From Flavobacterium sp. (GTDB taxonomy: Bacteria > Bacteroidota > Bacteroidia > Flavobacteriales > Flavobacteriaceae), in NCBI GenBank assembly GCA_012032075.1, contig JAAURU010000027.1, forward strand, positions 1 to 15,358: a DNA stretch of 15,358 nucleotides, given 5' to 3'. Positions 6,563 through 14,800 of this stretch are shown here, in pieces. The stretch's first letter is position 1; each line of letters opens with the position of its first letter. A program made the translations under genes and the position numbers. The notes under the pieces were generated by a model that saw only the letters and a list, made by a program, of their open reading frames with translations, was not told the DNA's origin and did no database searches.

Positions 6563-7072
6563 ATGCAAGCAAAATATCCTTCCGATTCACTTACAACCTT
6601 AACAGACTTAGTTTTACCTGGTGAAACCAATCCTTTGAATAACCTTTTTGGTGGAGAATTATTAGCTAGAATGGATAGAGCTGCAAGTATCACGGCAAGA
6701 AGACATTCACGAAGAATTTGTGTTACTGCTTCAGTAAATCATGTGGCTTTTAATAGAGCAATTCCCTTAGGAAGTGTAGTAACTGTAGAATCAAAAGTAT
6801 CTCGAACATTCAATACTTCCATGGAAATATTTATCGATGTTTGGATTGAAGATAGAGAATCTGGAATTAAAAATAAAGCAAACGAAGCGATTTATACATT
6901 TGTAGCAGTTGATGAAACTGGAAGGCCTATTCAAGTCGCTCCAATTGAACCACAAACCGAACTAGAAAAAGAACGCTATGAAGCAGCTTTAAGAAGAAAA
7001 CAATTAAGTTTAGTATTAGCAGGAAAAATGAAACCAAATGAAGCTACCGAATTGAAAGCTTTATTTGCTTAA
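6563..7072 (+). CDS. Acyl-CoA thioesterase, hotdog fold
   Basis: A 169-residue single-hotdog acyl-CoA hydrolase of the ACOT/YciA-like group. The conserved block NPLNNLFGGELLARMDRAAS (23-42) forms the start of the central hotdog helix with the Asn and Gly-Gly typical of the family. TASVNHVAFNRAIPLGSVVTVESKV (about 55-79) forms the substrate-side strands. The product would be free fatty acid plus CoA in the cytoplasm; chain-length preference cannot be told from sequence. The C-terminal tail is charged and helical. It has its own promoter after the HU/SPOR terminator, so it is a separate unit on the same strand. The ATG is directly preceded by an A-rich stretch. Confidence 0.92.
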   Translation: MQAKYPSDSLTTLTDLVLPGETNPLNNLFGGELLARMDRAASITARRHSRRICVTASVNHVAFNRAIPLGSVVTVESKVSRTFNTSMEIFIDVWIEDRESGIKNKANEAIYTFVAVDETGRPIQVAPIEPQTELEKERYEAALRRKQLSLVLAGKMKPNEATELKALFA

Positions 7073-7104
7073 TAAATACCATTTTATTTAGTTGGAGAAC
7101 AAAA

Positions 7105-7193
7105 ACAGTTCTTCGGTTAAAAAACTGTCCCGCTATCCGTTATATCTTTTCTTTTTTTACTTTAAAAAAGAAAAGGATGCCACTATTATCGGG
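7105..7193. repeat. Intergenic hairpin element, possible interspersed flavobacterial repeat
   Basis: The 217-base gap between the thioesterase and the ABC gene begins with a small stem (ACAGTT 7105-7110 with AACTGT 7123-7128). A larger hairpin follows: CTTTTCTTTTTT (7146-7157) pairs perfectly with AAAAAAGAAAAG (7164-7175). This is enclosed by the short pair CCCG (7129-7132) and CGGG (7190-7193). From memory, text of the kind TGTCCCGCTATCCGTTATAT recurs between genes in flavobacterial genomes; I cannot confirm that here. Confidence 0.5.
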
Positions 7194-7230
7194 TCTATAA
7201 TGACGTTTGTAATTTCAACGCACTACAATA

Positions 7231-7273
7231 AAAAAAATTCCGATGAAAAATAATAGCATCGGAATCTTTTTTT
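7231..7273. terminator. Bidirectional rho-independent terminator
   Basis: ATTCCGATG (7237-7245) pairs with CATCGGAAT (7257-7265), flanked by an A run on the left and a C-T7 run on the right. It can end both the plus-strand thioesterase transcript and the minus-strand ABC operon, whose last stop codon is at 7290. Confidence 0.85.
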
Positions 7274-7289
7274 AGGGACAAATTAAATT

Positions 7290-7985
7290 TTACGCTGAGA
7301 AGAATTCTTCTAATTCACGTAATGTTTCTGTTGTTGGTACTAAATCTTTAACTATATTTCCTTTTTCAAGCACTACAATTCGGTCAGAAACTTCAACAGT
7401 ATGTTGCAAATCGTGACTAGAAACTAAAACGGTTGTGTTTTTATCTTCTGCTAAAGATTTGATTATTTTTTTTAATCGTATTTGTGTAGTTGGATCTAAA
7501 TTAGCAAACGGCTCATCTAAAATTACTACTTCAGGATTTCCTATTAATGCTCCTACAATTCCAGCTTTTTGGCATTTCCTTTGGACAAATTCCCTTAAAT
7601 ATTTTTTGTTATTTAAAATTTCACCATTAAAGAAATCTTCATATTGCTTTAAAAAATTATCCACATCAGATTTGTTCCAACCTCTAAGTTCTCCTATGAA
7701 ATAGAAGTACTCTTCTGGAGTTAAATAACCTATTAAAAAAGTTTCATCAATAAATGAAGAAGTAAAAGGTTTCCAAGCTTCACTTGTGTTTATTTGGATG
7801 TTATTTGAGGTGATACTTCCAGTTGTAGGAATTATTAAATCTAACAGCAAACTGAAAAATGTAGTTTTTCCAGCTCCGTTATTGCCTACTAGGCCAAAAC
7901 TTTGCCCTTTTGGAATTTCTAAATGATCTATTTTTAAAACGGTAGTTCCGTTGTATGATTTTGAAAGATTGGTAACTTTTGTCAT
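7290..7985 (-). CDS. ABC transporter ATP-binding protein (signature motif scrambled by compensated indels)
   Basis: The 231-residue ATPase of an ABC exporter. The Walker A motif is GNNGAGKT (34-41), Walker B is VVILDEP (153-159) with catalytic Glu158, the D-loop is ANLDP (161-165) and the H-loop His is 191. The signature segment reads LREFVQRKCQKAG (130-142) as given. The +1 frame across the same bases reads SKGNAKK, the expected signature of this subfamily. An extra base near 7586 and a missing base in the T5 run at 7566-7570 (plus strand) would explain this without changing length. The family call is secure and the deposited motif is probably wrong. The adjacent DUF5687 gene, 81 bases upstream, is the likely permease, and together they would form an exporter of unknown substrate. 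Confidence 0.88.
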   Translation of the reverse strand: MTKVTNLSKSYNGTTVLKIDHLEIPKGQSFGLVGNNGAGKTTFFSLLLDLIIPTTGSITSNNIQINTSEAWKPFTSSFIDETFLIGYLTPEEYFYFIGELRGWNKSDVDNFLKQYEDFFNGEILNNKKYLREFVQRKCQKAGIVGALIGNPEVVILDEPFANLDPTTQIRLKKIIKSLAEDKNTTVLVSSHDLQHTVEVSDRIVVLEKGNIVKDLVPTTETLRELEEFFSA

Positions 7986-8066
7986 GGTTTTTATGTTGCT
8001 AAGTAAATTACTAATTGTGTTTATAATGAAAATTATTTGGTTTGCTTGTAAGCATGAATAGTCGCA

Positions 8067-9493
8067 TTATTTTTCTTTTTTGTAAATATTTTCAATCAAC
8101 TGAAATACTTTGTTTCTAAAAGCAAAACCTAAGATTCCTGCTGAAGCTACAAACACTAATCCAATGTTTGGGGTGAATAAATAATAACCTAATCCATATA
8201 ATAAAACAGGAACTAATAATTTTGGAATGGTTAAAAGCATGGTTTTTACATTAAATGCTTTTTTGTCTCCAAAAGCTCCTTTTCCAGAAGATAAATCAAT
8301 AGGTGTTTTTACATAAGCTCCTCCAAGCATTACCAAATGAGAATTGACTCCAATATTAAAAATGGCACCTACAACAATAAGTAAATAAGTATGCACTCCT
8401 AAATACAAGTAGAAAGAAGCTAATAAAGTAGAGAGTACAGTTGCAATGACCATTAACCACCATTTCGATTTGATATAATCTTTATATGGAATGTTTTGGC
8501 TCATCATTAAAGGATAATAGGCACTGTCCCAACTTGGAATAAATTGACCAAAAGTGAATAAAAAGCCTCCTGAAACAAAAATTCCTGCAAAAATTCCCAT
8601 TACTGGTGATTGTGTAGGATTATTAAAAAAAAGAAAACCATAAAAAAGAAAAATAACACTCATGAATATAGTTGTTCTTGATCGTTTATTTCTTTTTAAT
8701 AATCTAATATCATTTTTTAAGAATGTTCCTAAACTTCCTAATTGGTCTAACCAAGTATAATTTTCAGTTTTTGCATCGTCTTGTTGTATAGATAAACCAG
8801 CATCTAAATAAAGATTTGATTTGAAAAATTTAAAATTTAGATAATACAATACTATTAATGAAATAATAGGAATTAAAATAAAATACAACTGATTGTGAAA
8901 CGATTCAAAGAATACATTTGTGTATTGTGTAATATCGAAAATGGCAAAATATTGAAGAATGGCAAAAACTCCAAATAGACCTAAAACTCCGTAGAAAATT
9001 TCATCTTTTTTGTCAATTAAAATAGCCAAGAAATTATTGATGTATAGAAACAACAACATGCTTATACACCAAGTAATAGTTTGTAAAGAATCGAAGCCCT
9101 TAGAAATAAGTACAATAGTAAAAGGAATAAAGAAAAACCAATGTATAAAATTAAAAAAGGAAACAACAGTTTTATTCAAAGTATAATGCACAATACTATT
9201 CTTCTTAATATTTTGATTCAAAAAAGGTCTAATGGTTAAAGTAGGCATTTTTTGAAAGAAAACCGAATGATTAAATCAAAAAGCAAATAATATATAATGA
9301 ATTTATTAATTGTCGAAAAAGGCTCTAAACCAGCTTTTTCAAGAAGAAAATAGGAACCAAATCCAAGCCCAATAAAAATAGTTATAAAGTATATTGCTCC
9401 AAAAATCATCAAAATTTTCAAAGCTAAGTTTGCCGAAAAAGAAGAAGATCTTGTAAAAGCTTTCCATTCTAAGGTAAGAAATTGTTTAATCAT
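8067..9493 (-). pseudogene. DUF5687 family ABC-type permease, one frameshift
   Basis: Two reading frames make one DUF5687 membrane protein of about 475 residues. The first (9493 to 9236) starts MIKQFLTLEWKAFTRSSSF and ends in an open membrane segment, DLIIRFSF. The second continues as MPTLTIRPFLNQNIKKNSIV down to the stop at 8067. They join at an A6 run on the minus strand (plus T6 at 9248-9253): one more A gives RFSFKKMPTLTIRPFL, as expected for the family. About ten hydrophobic segments are visible, with the conserved-looking IPSWDSAYYPLMMSQNIPYKDY in the middle. It sits between a small two-TM gene and the ATPase gene and should be the membrane half of an exporter. Everything either side of the lesion is intact, so a sequencing indel is likelier than a dead gene. 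Confidence 0.85.
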
Positions 9494-9498
9494 ATTTT

Positions 9499-9960
9499 TT
9501 AGTTTTTAATTTCTATATCAATTTGCCTTCCTTCTTCAAATGCTTTTTTATCTAATCTAGAACCAACTAAAATTCCAATTAATATTCCAAATGGGAAACC
9601 TAGTCCTAATAAACTCATGTTATCTTGACTAGTTCCTATAATTACTCCTATCGGAACACCAAACATAGACATGCCTAAAACAAACCATAAATTTTTGTAA
9701 TAATTTTTTGTTACATATTTAAGTTCTTTTTCAAGATATTTTATGATTTCATTTTGCTTTACTTTAATCAATTTTCTTAAGGCATCACCTTCAGCTGTTG
9801 TGTTATTTAATTCTTCAATTTTGCTATTAATAAATACTTCCTCTTTAATTGAAATTTCTTTTTTACTTAATTCATCTAAAAGTTTTTTAAACTGAAGTGT
9901 TTGCTTATTAAGTATTATATTCTCTTCTGTGTTTCCTCTAAGAATCAGTTGGTTTATCAT
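9499..9960 (-). CDS. Two-TM membrane protein of unknown function, upstream of the DUF5687 permease
   Basis: I do not recognise a named family. The 153 residues comprise a charged, helical N-terminal region (about 1-88, Glu/Lys/Leu-rich and probably coiled coil), two Gly-rich hydrophobic helices at about 91-110 (LWFVLGMSMFGVPIGVIIGT) and 117-134 (LLGLGFPFGILIGILVGS), and a short charged tail. The two helices look like a compact hairpin with GxxxG-type packing. The stop lies 5 bases before the DUF5687 start, so it is the first gene of the ABC operon and may be an accessory subunit or regulator of the exporter. That role is inferred from spacing only. The ATG at 9960 is the first in frame. Confidence 0.75.
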   Translation of the reverse strand: MINQLILRGNTEENIILNKQTLQFKKLLDELSKKEISIKEEVFINSKIEELNNTTAEGDALRKLIKVKQNEIIKYLEKELKYVTKNYYKNLWFVLGMSMFGVPIGVIIGTSQDNMSLLGLGFPFGILIGILVGSRLDKKAFEEGRQIDIEIKN

Positions 9961-10054
9961 CTATTTTTTATTTTTATTTATATTATAAGTAGTAATAATG
10001 ATATAAATGTTACGATTTTTTTAGTAAACTATCTTTTTTGGGTATTTAGTTTTA

Positions 10055-10062
10055 TATTTTTG
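10055..10062 (+). promoter_or_regulatory. -7 box TATTTTTG for the PaaE-like gene
   Basis: An exact TAnnTTTG match ends 16 bases before the ATG at 10079. A TTTG at 10037-10040 would be its -33 box, but the 14-base spacer is shorter than usual. Confidence 0.4.
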
Positions 10063-10078
10063 TATAAAATAAAAATCA

Positions 10079-11130
10079 ATGTCAACATTCTATAAATTAG
10101 TTATAAAAGAAGTTAGAAAAGAAACACCATCTTGTGTGTCGATACTTTTTAATGTTCCTGAGGAATTTCAATCTTTTTATCAATTTACAGCTGGGCAATA
10201 TGTTACGCTTAAAGTAACTTTAGATGGAGAAGAGGTGAGAAGAGCTTATTCTATTTGTTCCTCTCCAAAAAGCGGCCAATTAAGAGTAGCAGTTAAAGCG
10301 GTTAAAAACGGTTTCTTTTCTTCATTTGCCAATGAAAAATTAAGTGTTGGTAACATTATTGAGGTTGGATTACCAGAAGGAAAATTCACTTTTGAACCTA
10401 ATCCAGATAAACAAAAGAATTATGCAGCGTTTGCAGCTGGAAGTGGAATTACACCTATATTATCCATAATAAAATCGGTTTTAGAAGAAGAACCAAAAAG
10501 TACATTTGTATTGGTTTATGGAAATAAAACAATCGAAGAAACTATTTTTCACAATCAATTGCAAGAGTTACATTTACAATATGTAGGTCGTTTTTTTGTA
10601 CATTATGTGTACAGTAAAATTAATGTAGATGGAGAATTATTGGAAGAATAGATAAAGCTGCGGTTAATTTTGTTTTGAAAAATAAGCATAGTGAGAAAAC
10701 ATTTGATAAGTACTATCTATGTGGACCAGAAGAAATGATCAATTTAGTTTCTGGAGTTTTAAAAGAGCACAATGTTGCTGAAAAAGATATCAAATTTGAG
10801 TTGTTTACTACAACTTCTGTAGAAAATCAAGGAGCAACACAATTACAAGGACATTCAAAAATTACGGTTGTAGTTGATAGTGAAGAAACCTCATTTGAAA
10901 TGAGTCAGAAACAAACTATTTTAGAAGCTACTTTAAAACAAGGAGTAGATGCTCCTTATTCTTGTCAAGGAGGAGTTTGTAGTAGTTGTATTTGTAGAGT
11001 AAAAGAAGGAAAAGCAGTTATGAAGAAAAATGCTATTTTAACCGATAGTGAAATTGAAGAGGGTTTAGTTTTAGCTTGTCAAGCAGTTCCTACTACGAGT
11101 TCTATTTTTGTAGATTTTGATGATGTTTAG
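10079..11130 (+). pseudogene. paaE: PaaE-like ferredoxin reductase (FAD/NAD(P)H plus 2Fe-2S), one frameshift
   Basis: Two frames encode one electron-transfer protein of about 350 residues. Domain order: FAD-binding barrel with RRAYSICSSP (about 54-63) and GQYVTLK; NAD(P)-binding domain with AAGSGITPILS (about 118-128) and, after the break, YYLCGPEEMI; plant-type 2Fe-2S ferredoxin with C-x4-C-x2-C (SCQGGVCSSC) and the fourth ligand in LACQAVP. This is the layout of the reductase subunit of phenylacetyl-CoA epoxidase. No other paa gene is in the window, so the true electron acceptor is open. The first frame stops at 10651. Adding one T at the TT of 10640-10641 gives DGELFGRIDKAAVNFVLKNKH and restores the frame. 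All cofactor motifs are intact, which favours a sequencing indel over true inactivation. Confidence 0.85.
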
Positions 11131-11137
11131 TTACTGC

Positions 11138-11186
11138 TCAGAGTTCAGTGTTCAGAAAGCAGTAATCAGTAATCAGTTGTCAGTGT
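11138..11186 (+). repeat. Degenerate tandem 7-bp array, consensus TCAGTNN
   Basis: Seven consecutive heptamers: TCAGAGT, TCAGTGT, TCAGAAA, GCAGTAA, TCAGTAA, TCAGTTG, TCAGTGT. The array starts 7 bases after the PaaE-like stop codon. Its period and its position after a gene match the array at 1101-1153, although the heptamer differs. Confidence 0.7.
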
Positions 11187-11446
11187 TTTTGAATTGATAA
11201 TTAGTATTGGCTATGGACTAAAAATACATTAATTTTCCCACATGAATTATTTGAATTATGTAGAAGTTTTATAGAAAATTTACATTTTGCAAATAGCATT
11301 TGACTATGTAAACTTATATAGAGCAAAGCGACTTTATGCAAAATAGGTTCTATCTTCTTTCTATGTGGTTTACATATAATATTTAGACTAAAGCCTTAGT
11401 ATTTTAAATTGTAATTGCCATTGCCCTTGATTTATTGTAATTGAAT
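11187..11446. other. Gene-free stretch containing a long imperfect inverted repeat
   Basis: No coding frame, tRNA or clear promoter is visible between the 7-bp array and the next gene. The stretch contains four word pairs in mirrored order: CCACAT (11238-11243) with ATGTGG (11363-11368); AGAAG (11262-11266) with CTTCT (11354-11358); ATAGAA (11271-11276) with TTCTAT (11348-11353); ATTTTGCA (11284-11291) with TGCAAAAT (11337-11344). Together they give an interrupted palindrome of about 130 bases with a 45-base centre. It may be a decayed element or a structured RNA. Confidence 0.4.
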
Positions 11447-11755
11447 ATGAAAAACAAACTAGAAATATTTAAAAATGCACAAGATCTTTTGGAGGAACCA
11501 GAAGTTCAAGCCCTTTTAGAGTATTGTGAACATTTAGAAGATGAATTAGTTGATTTAAAATTTGAAAAAGACAAAAACAAAGAACTAATTTTATTAGATA
11601 TGATAAAAGAAGTTTTGAAAGGTTGTAATGAATTGGAAAAGCAACAAAAAGAACACGAACGCTTTGGCTATGAAGCACCATATTATAAAGAAACAATTTC
11701 TAATTTGAAAAGTTATATTCATGAAATTTGCCGAATCAATAAGATTTGGCTATAG
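11447..11755 (+). CDS. Small acidic helical protein, unknown function
   Basis: I do not recognise this 102-residue protein. It has no signal peptide or membrane segment and is rich in Glu, Lys and Leu with heptad-like spacing (EVQALLEYCEHLEDELVDLK, then KELILLDMIKEVLKGCNELEKQ), so it is probably a cytoplasmic helical or coiled-coil protein. The C-terminal half ends in ETISNLKSYIHEICRINKIWL. The frame extends to a TTG at 11441, but the ATG at 11447 is preferred. It is isolated between a gene-free stretch and a strong terminator and so is probably transcribed alone. Its codon use looks like that of its neighbours. Expression as a protein is likely but unproven. Confidence 0.65.
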   Translation: MKNKLEIFKNAQDLLEEPEVQALLEYCEHLEDELVDLKFEKDKNKELILLDMIKEVLKGCNELEKQQKEHERFGYEAPYYKETISNLKSYIHEICRINKIWL

Positions 11756-11788
11756 AAATGATATAAATATAAAGTGAATTATAAAATG

Positions 11789-11820
11789 AAAAAACGCTCC
11801 ATAATTTTGGAGCGTTTTTG
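11789..11820. terminator. Bidirectional rho-independent terminator
   Basis: AAAAACGCTCC pairs with GGAGCGTTTTT across an 8-base ATAATTTT loop, with A and T tails on the two strands. It lies 34 bases after the small acidic gene and 8 bases beyond the RND stop codon (11830-11828), so it can serve both converging transcripts. Confidence 0.88.
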
Positions 11821-11827
11821 TCTTACA

Positions 11828-14800
11828 TTATTCTTCAACTGTAATAATGGGTTTGAGTCTTCTATTTCGTAACCAATATTTTGTTCTTTTAACTAAATAA
11901 AACATTACTGGAACCATAACCAAAGTTAGTACAGTAGCATAAGTTAATCCAAAAATAATAGTCCATGCTAAAGGTCCCCAAAAATCACATTATCTCCACC
12001 CATATATAAATGCGGATTCAAATCGGTAATTAAACCAAAGAAATCAAAATTTAGTCCAATGGCCAAAGGAATTAAACCTAATACTGCGGTTAATGCAGTA
12101 AGAAGTACAGGTCTTAAACGAGATTTACCTGAGACGATAATAACATCTTTAATTTCCTCAAGAGATAAATCATTGTGTGATTCTACATTCTTATCAGCCA
12201 CTTTTTTATCCATTAATAAAACAAAAAAGTCCATTAGAACTATTCCATTTTCACAACAATTCCTGCAAGAGAAATAATTCCCATCATCGTCATTAATATG
12301 ACAAAATCCATTCCGGCAATAACATAACCATAAAACACACCACTAAAACTTAAAAATACAGTAAATAATATTACAACAGTTTTTGAAACCGAATTAAATT
12401 GTAATACTATAATTAATGTTATACCTGCCATTGCTAAGAAAAGTGCATAGAAAAGAAAACTTTGATTTTTTCCTTGTTCTTCTTGGACACCAGAGAATGA
12501 ATAGGTAATATCACTTGGTAATTCATAATTTTCTAATTCTGTAGCAATTTTGTTTTGTTATTTCATCTCCATTTGCACCAGTTAAAACATTGGAATAAAT
12601 AGTCATGATTCGCTTATAATTTTTCCTTTTAATTTGGTTATAAGTGGTTGACTTATCAGTTTGAGAAATTGCAGAAATAGGAACTTGCATTATTTGACCA
12701 TTATTCTGATTTCTAAAAGTCAAAGATTGATTGAATAAAATGTCTTCATTTTTTCTTTGATCTTCCTGTAAACGCATGGTAATATTATAATCGTCATCTC
12801 CTTCTTTATAAGTTGAAATTTCTTGTCCGTAAACTGAACGACGAATATTAAATCCTAATTGCCCTGTAGAGATACCTAAACTTCCTGCATTTACTCTATC
12901 TACTTTTATTTCAAGTTCTGGACTTTGTTTGTTAACATCTACATTAAGTTTCTCAATACCAGAAATATTTTTAGCGTTTATAAAAGCAATCATTTTATCT
13001 GCTTCTTTCAACATCTTTTCATAATCTGAACCTGTTAATTGAATAGAAATAGGATAACCAGCAGGTGGTCCAGCAGCATCTTTTTCTACGGTTACATTTG
13101 CTCCAGCAATTCCTTTTACTTTGTTTCTAATTTCATCTAAAATATCTGAAGTATTGATTCCTTTTCTAAATTTAAATTCAGAGAAATTGACTGTTACTTT
13201 TCCTTTAAAAGGAGTTTCAGACGCAGAACCAGCATCTACATTAGGATTACCAGCACCTACGCCTACTTGTGAAACAATACTTTCTGCTAAATAATTTTCT
13301 TTAGTATTCTCATCTACATATTTGCTAAGAATATCTATAACTTGTTTTTCTACAAACCTAGTTGCTGTATTTGTTTTTTCAATATCTGTTCCTTGTGGAT
13401 ATTCTATATATGTAATTACTTGATTAGGAATATTATCTGGAAAAACAGTACTTTTCTAGGAAAATACCTAATAACATAAAAGAAAAAATAAGCATTCCTA
13501 TTATAGTTACTAAGGCAAGCCATGCCCTTTTCCCAGTTAATATTTTAGACAAGAACTTTTGATATTTCACTTCCATCTTAGGAAAGAAACCATGTTGAAA
13601 ATCTTGAGTCCATTTATAGAGTTTAATTCTATACAACCACATTTAAGATTAAAGATATTAGAGATAAATGCCCTACAGCTCTTGCTCCTTTAGAATCTGC
13701 TACATTACCTATAATAATAAAAACAATAGCTAAAACACTAAGAATTATTGTATATTTTTTAATTGCTTTTTTTGAAATATTTCGGTCCTCAATATCCATA
13801 GAACCTCCAGTCATTGCAGCATTTACTACCATTGCCACAAACAAAGAAGCACCTAGTGTTATGGAAAGTGTCATAGGGAAATAAATCATGAATTTTCCCA
13901 TTGTTCCAGGCCAAAGTGCAAATGGTAAAAAGGCCATTAATGTAGTTGCAGTTGAAGATATTACTGGCCAAGCAATTTCTCCAATACCAATTTTTGATGC
14001 TTGTACTTTGCTCATTCCTTTTTTCATATTTGCAAAAACATTGTCTACAACCACAATACCATCATCTACAAGCATGCCTAATCCCATAACTAAACCAAAT
14101 AAGACCATGGTATTTAGGGTTAATCCTAGCATATTAAGAATAGTAAAAGCAATAAGCATAGATAAAGGAATAGCTGCTCCTACAAATAGAGAATTTCTTA
14201 AACCCATTGTAAACATTAAAACTATCATTACTAGTACAATACCAAAAATAATGTGATTTGACAATTCATCTACTTGATGTTCAACTCTTGAAGATTGATC
14301 ATTGAAAGTCTTAAATCTAAATCTTTTGGTAAATAACTTTCTTGAGCTTTTTTAATTTTCTCTTTTACTTGCTCAATAGCAGAAATCATATTTTGATTAG
14401 AACGCTTTTTTACATTAAGCATAACTACTTCTACACCTTTTTCACGAGCATAAGTAGTTTTTTCTTTTTCTTTAAAACTAATTGATGCAATGTCTTTTAG
14501 AAAAACGGTTCCTCCATAAGATTTAACTACAATATTTTCTAATTCTTTAGGGTCTTTTATTTCACCTACAATTCTAATGTTATTTCTAGAACCTTGTGAT
14601 ATTAAATTTCCTCCAGATAAGGTTTTGTTTTCATATTTTACTGCATTTTGAATATCATCAAATGATACTTGAGCTGCTGTCATTTTAAAAACATCAATTG
14701 CAATTTCAACTTCTTTATCGTCAACTCCTAATATGTCAACTTTTTTTACTTCTGGAATTTCTTCAATATCATCTTGAAGTAATTCTCCATATTTCTTAAG

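Noticed and set aside
7081..7289. Possible CRISPR-like or mobile-element ends in the gap
   Set aside because: There are no regularly spaced identical repeats, no transposase and no target duplication; only hairpins are present.
7435..7704. 89-codon open frame on the plus strand
   Set aside because: It runs antisense to the ABC ATPase across Walker B and the signature region and has no independent coding features.
9901..10095. 64-codon open frame rich in Ile, Phe and Tyr
   Set aside because: It spans the start of the two-TM gene and the AT-rich promoter region of the PaaE-like gene; its composition is that of translated intergenic AT DNA.
11441..11446. TTG start for the small acidic protein
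   Set aside because: An ATG two codons later is a better start.
13888..14256. 122-codon open frame on the plus strand
   Set aside because: It lies opposite the conserved TM4 region of the RND permease and has no recognisable domain or start signal: an antisense shadow.
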